A stretch of DNA of 45,777 bases from Mycobacterium sp. (GTDB lineage: Bacteria > Actinomycetota > Actinomycetes > Mycobacteriales > Mycobacteriaceae). The position numbers and the translations under genes are program-made. Position 1 is the first letter of the stretch; the number at the start of each line of letters is the position of its first letter. Positions 45,332-45,777 of the stretch are shown here, piece after piece. Below the pieces are notes generated by a model. That model made no database searches. It worked only from the letters and a program-made list of their open reading frames with translations, and had not been told where the DNA came from. Location: NCBI GenBank assembly GCA_025966225.1, contig JAOPVI010000097.1, positions 1-45,777 of the forward strand. Reading direction: 5' to 3'.

Positions 45332-45777
45332 GATCGTGCGACCTGCCTTTCGATGTCGTCCAGATGGCGGGAGAGTTCGACGAGTTCGGCGTCGGTCGCG
45401 GGCGGCGGCCCGTACAGCCAGTGCCCGATGAGCGCCGGGTCGCTCCCGACGCGGTGCGCGACGGCCTGAACCACTGCTCCGGGGGGCGATTGCGTGCCAA
45501 GGCCGAGGCGGGGCAAGGTGCGCTGCAGCGCGGCGGTTCGCAAGGCGTCGGCGGCCCGATCGCGTGCGCGCCGCGATCGATACAGCCTGCCGCGGCCTTC
45601 GACGGTTTCTGACGCGCGTACCACGACCGGTAGGTGCTCTGCCACCAGCGGGCCGATGCGCCTGCCCTGCCACAGCGCGATGAGCAGCACGACGACCCCT
45701 AGCTGAAGGACCATCCACCACACGCGCGCCGGAATGGCGCCGACAATCGAAGTGCCGGTGTCGGATTCACCCGCGAT
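45328..45777 (-). CDS. DUF4350-type membrane protein, partial (N-terminus outside window)
   Basis: The last 149 residues are visible, open to the window edge. A transmembrane helix (IPARVWWMVLQLGVVVLLIALW) is followed by QGRRIGPLVAEHLPVVVRASETVEGRGRLYRSRRARDRAADALR and a cytoplasmic tail (PPPATDAELVELSRHLDDIERQV). This matches the C-terminal part of DUF4350 proteins that precede moxR in mycobacteria (Rv3691-like, from memory). The stop overlaps the moxR TTG. Confidence 0.82.
   Translation of the reverse strand: MAGESDTGTSIVGAIPARVWWMVLQLGVVVLLIALWQGRRIGPLVAEHLPVVVRASETVEGRGRLYRSRRARDRAADALRTAALQRTLPRLGLGTQSPPGAVVQAVAHRVGSDPALIGHWLYGPPPATDAELVELSRHLDDIERQVARS

Overview
The window is a high-GC chromosome segment of a mycobacterium, most likely a fast-growing Mycolicibacterium-type species. 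Evidence: a complete ergothioneine operon (egtA-E), a 321-residue EgtD with the catalytic residues in the mycobacterial positions, furA-katG, ask-asd, glpK, and the RDD/SpoIIM/DUF58/MoxR/DUF4350 cluster. The backbone order (ask, asd, DUF4185 protein, His/Gly-rich membrane protein, PknH-sensor-like protein, egtA-E, methyltransferase, GCS-like protein, glpK, RDD, SpoIIM, DUF58, moxR, DUF4350) matches, from memory, the M. tuberculosis Rv3691-Rv3709c neighbourhood. Several blocks look added to that backbone.

Region 1 (1-5.4 kb, minus strand): nitrogen assimilation operon amt - glnT-type glutamine synthetase - glxB/glxC/glxD (split glutamate-synthase-like enzyme). It resembles gmaS-mgsABC of the N-methylglutamate pathway. 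A possible GlnR site precedes amt, and two inverted repeats lie inside the operon.

Region 2 (5.4-10.07 kb): a small anchored protein, a nitroreductase, ask (with an internal start for the beta subunit), asd and a secreted DUF4185 protein. A perfect 29-bp tandem duplication between ask and asd forms two chained 9-codon mini-ORFs that run into the asd start.

Region 3 (10.07-14.9 kb): a likely inserted segment. It holds a frameshifted tyrosine-recombinase C-terminus, a 53-residue CxxC protein, a tRNA-like scrap, a secreted DUF4189 protein, furA-katG with a leaderless furA promoter, and a secreted protein made of two near-identical repeats.

Region 4 (14.98-24.4 kb): a His/Gly-rich membrane protein, a clade-3 heme catalase, a lipoprotein, an Ohr/OsmC peroxidase, a PknH-sensor-like secreted protein, then egtA-egtE with every junction overlapping. 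With katG this is a dense peroxide and thiol-redox defence block.

Region 5 (24.4-28.3 kb, minus strand): a probable five-gene operon (secreted protein, SAM methyltransferase, glutamate-cysteine-ligase-like protein, lipoprotein, SAM methyltransferase). Divergent glpK follows.

Region 6 (30-41.1 kb): an accessory block between glpK and the RDD gene. It carries an aldo-keto reductase, two PadR regulators, an NCS1 permease, a GntR regulator that has lost its DNA-binding domain, a carotenoid oxygenase with an in-frame amber codon, a ParB-like orphan protein, a CPA2 antiporter, AraC + DUF1772, and TetR + MFS exporter. Several perfect palindromes lie between these genes. One 16-bp-arm hairpin covers the start codon of the ParB-like gene.

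Region 7 (41.1 kb-end): RDD gene divergent from SpoIIM, then DUF58, MoxR and the C-terminus of a DUF4350 protein, the conserved mycobacterial MoxR-type cluster. No CRISPR, rRNA or intact tRNA was seen.
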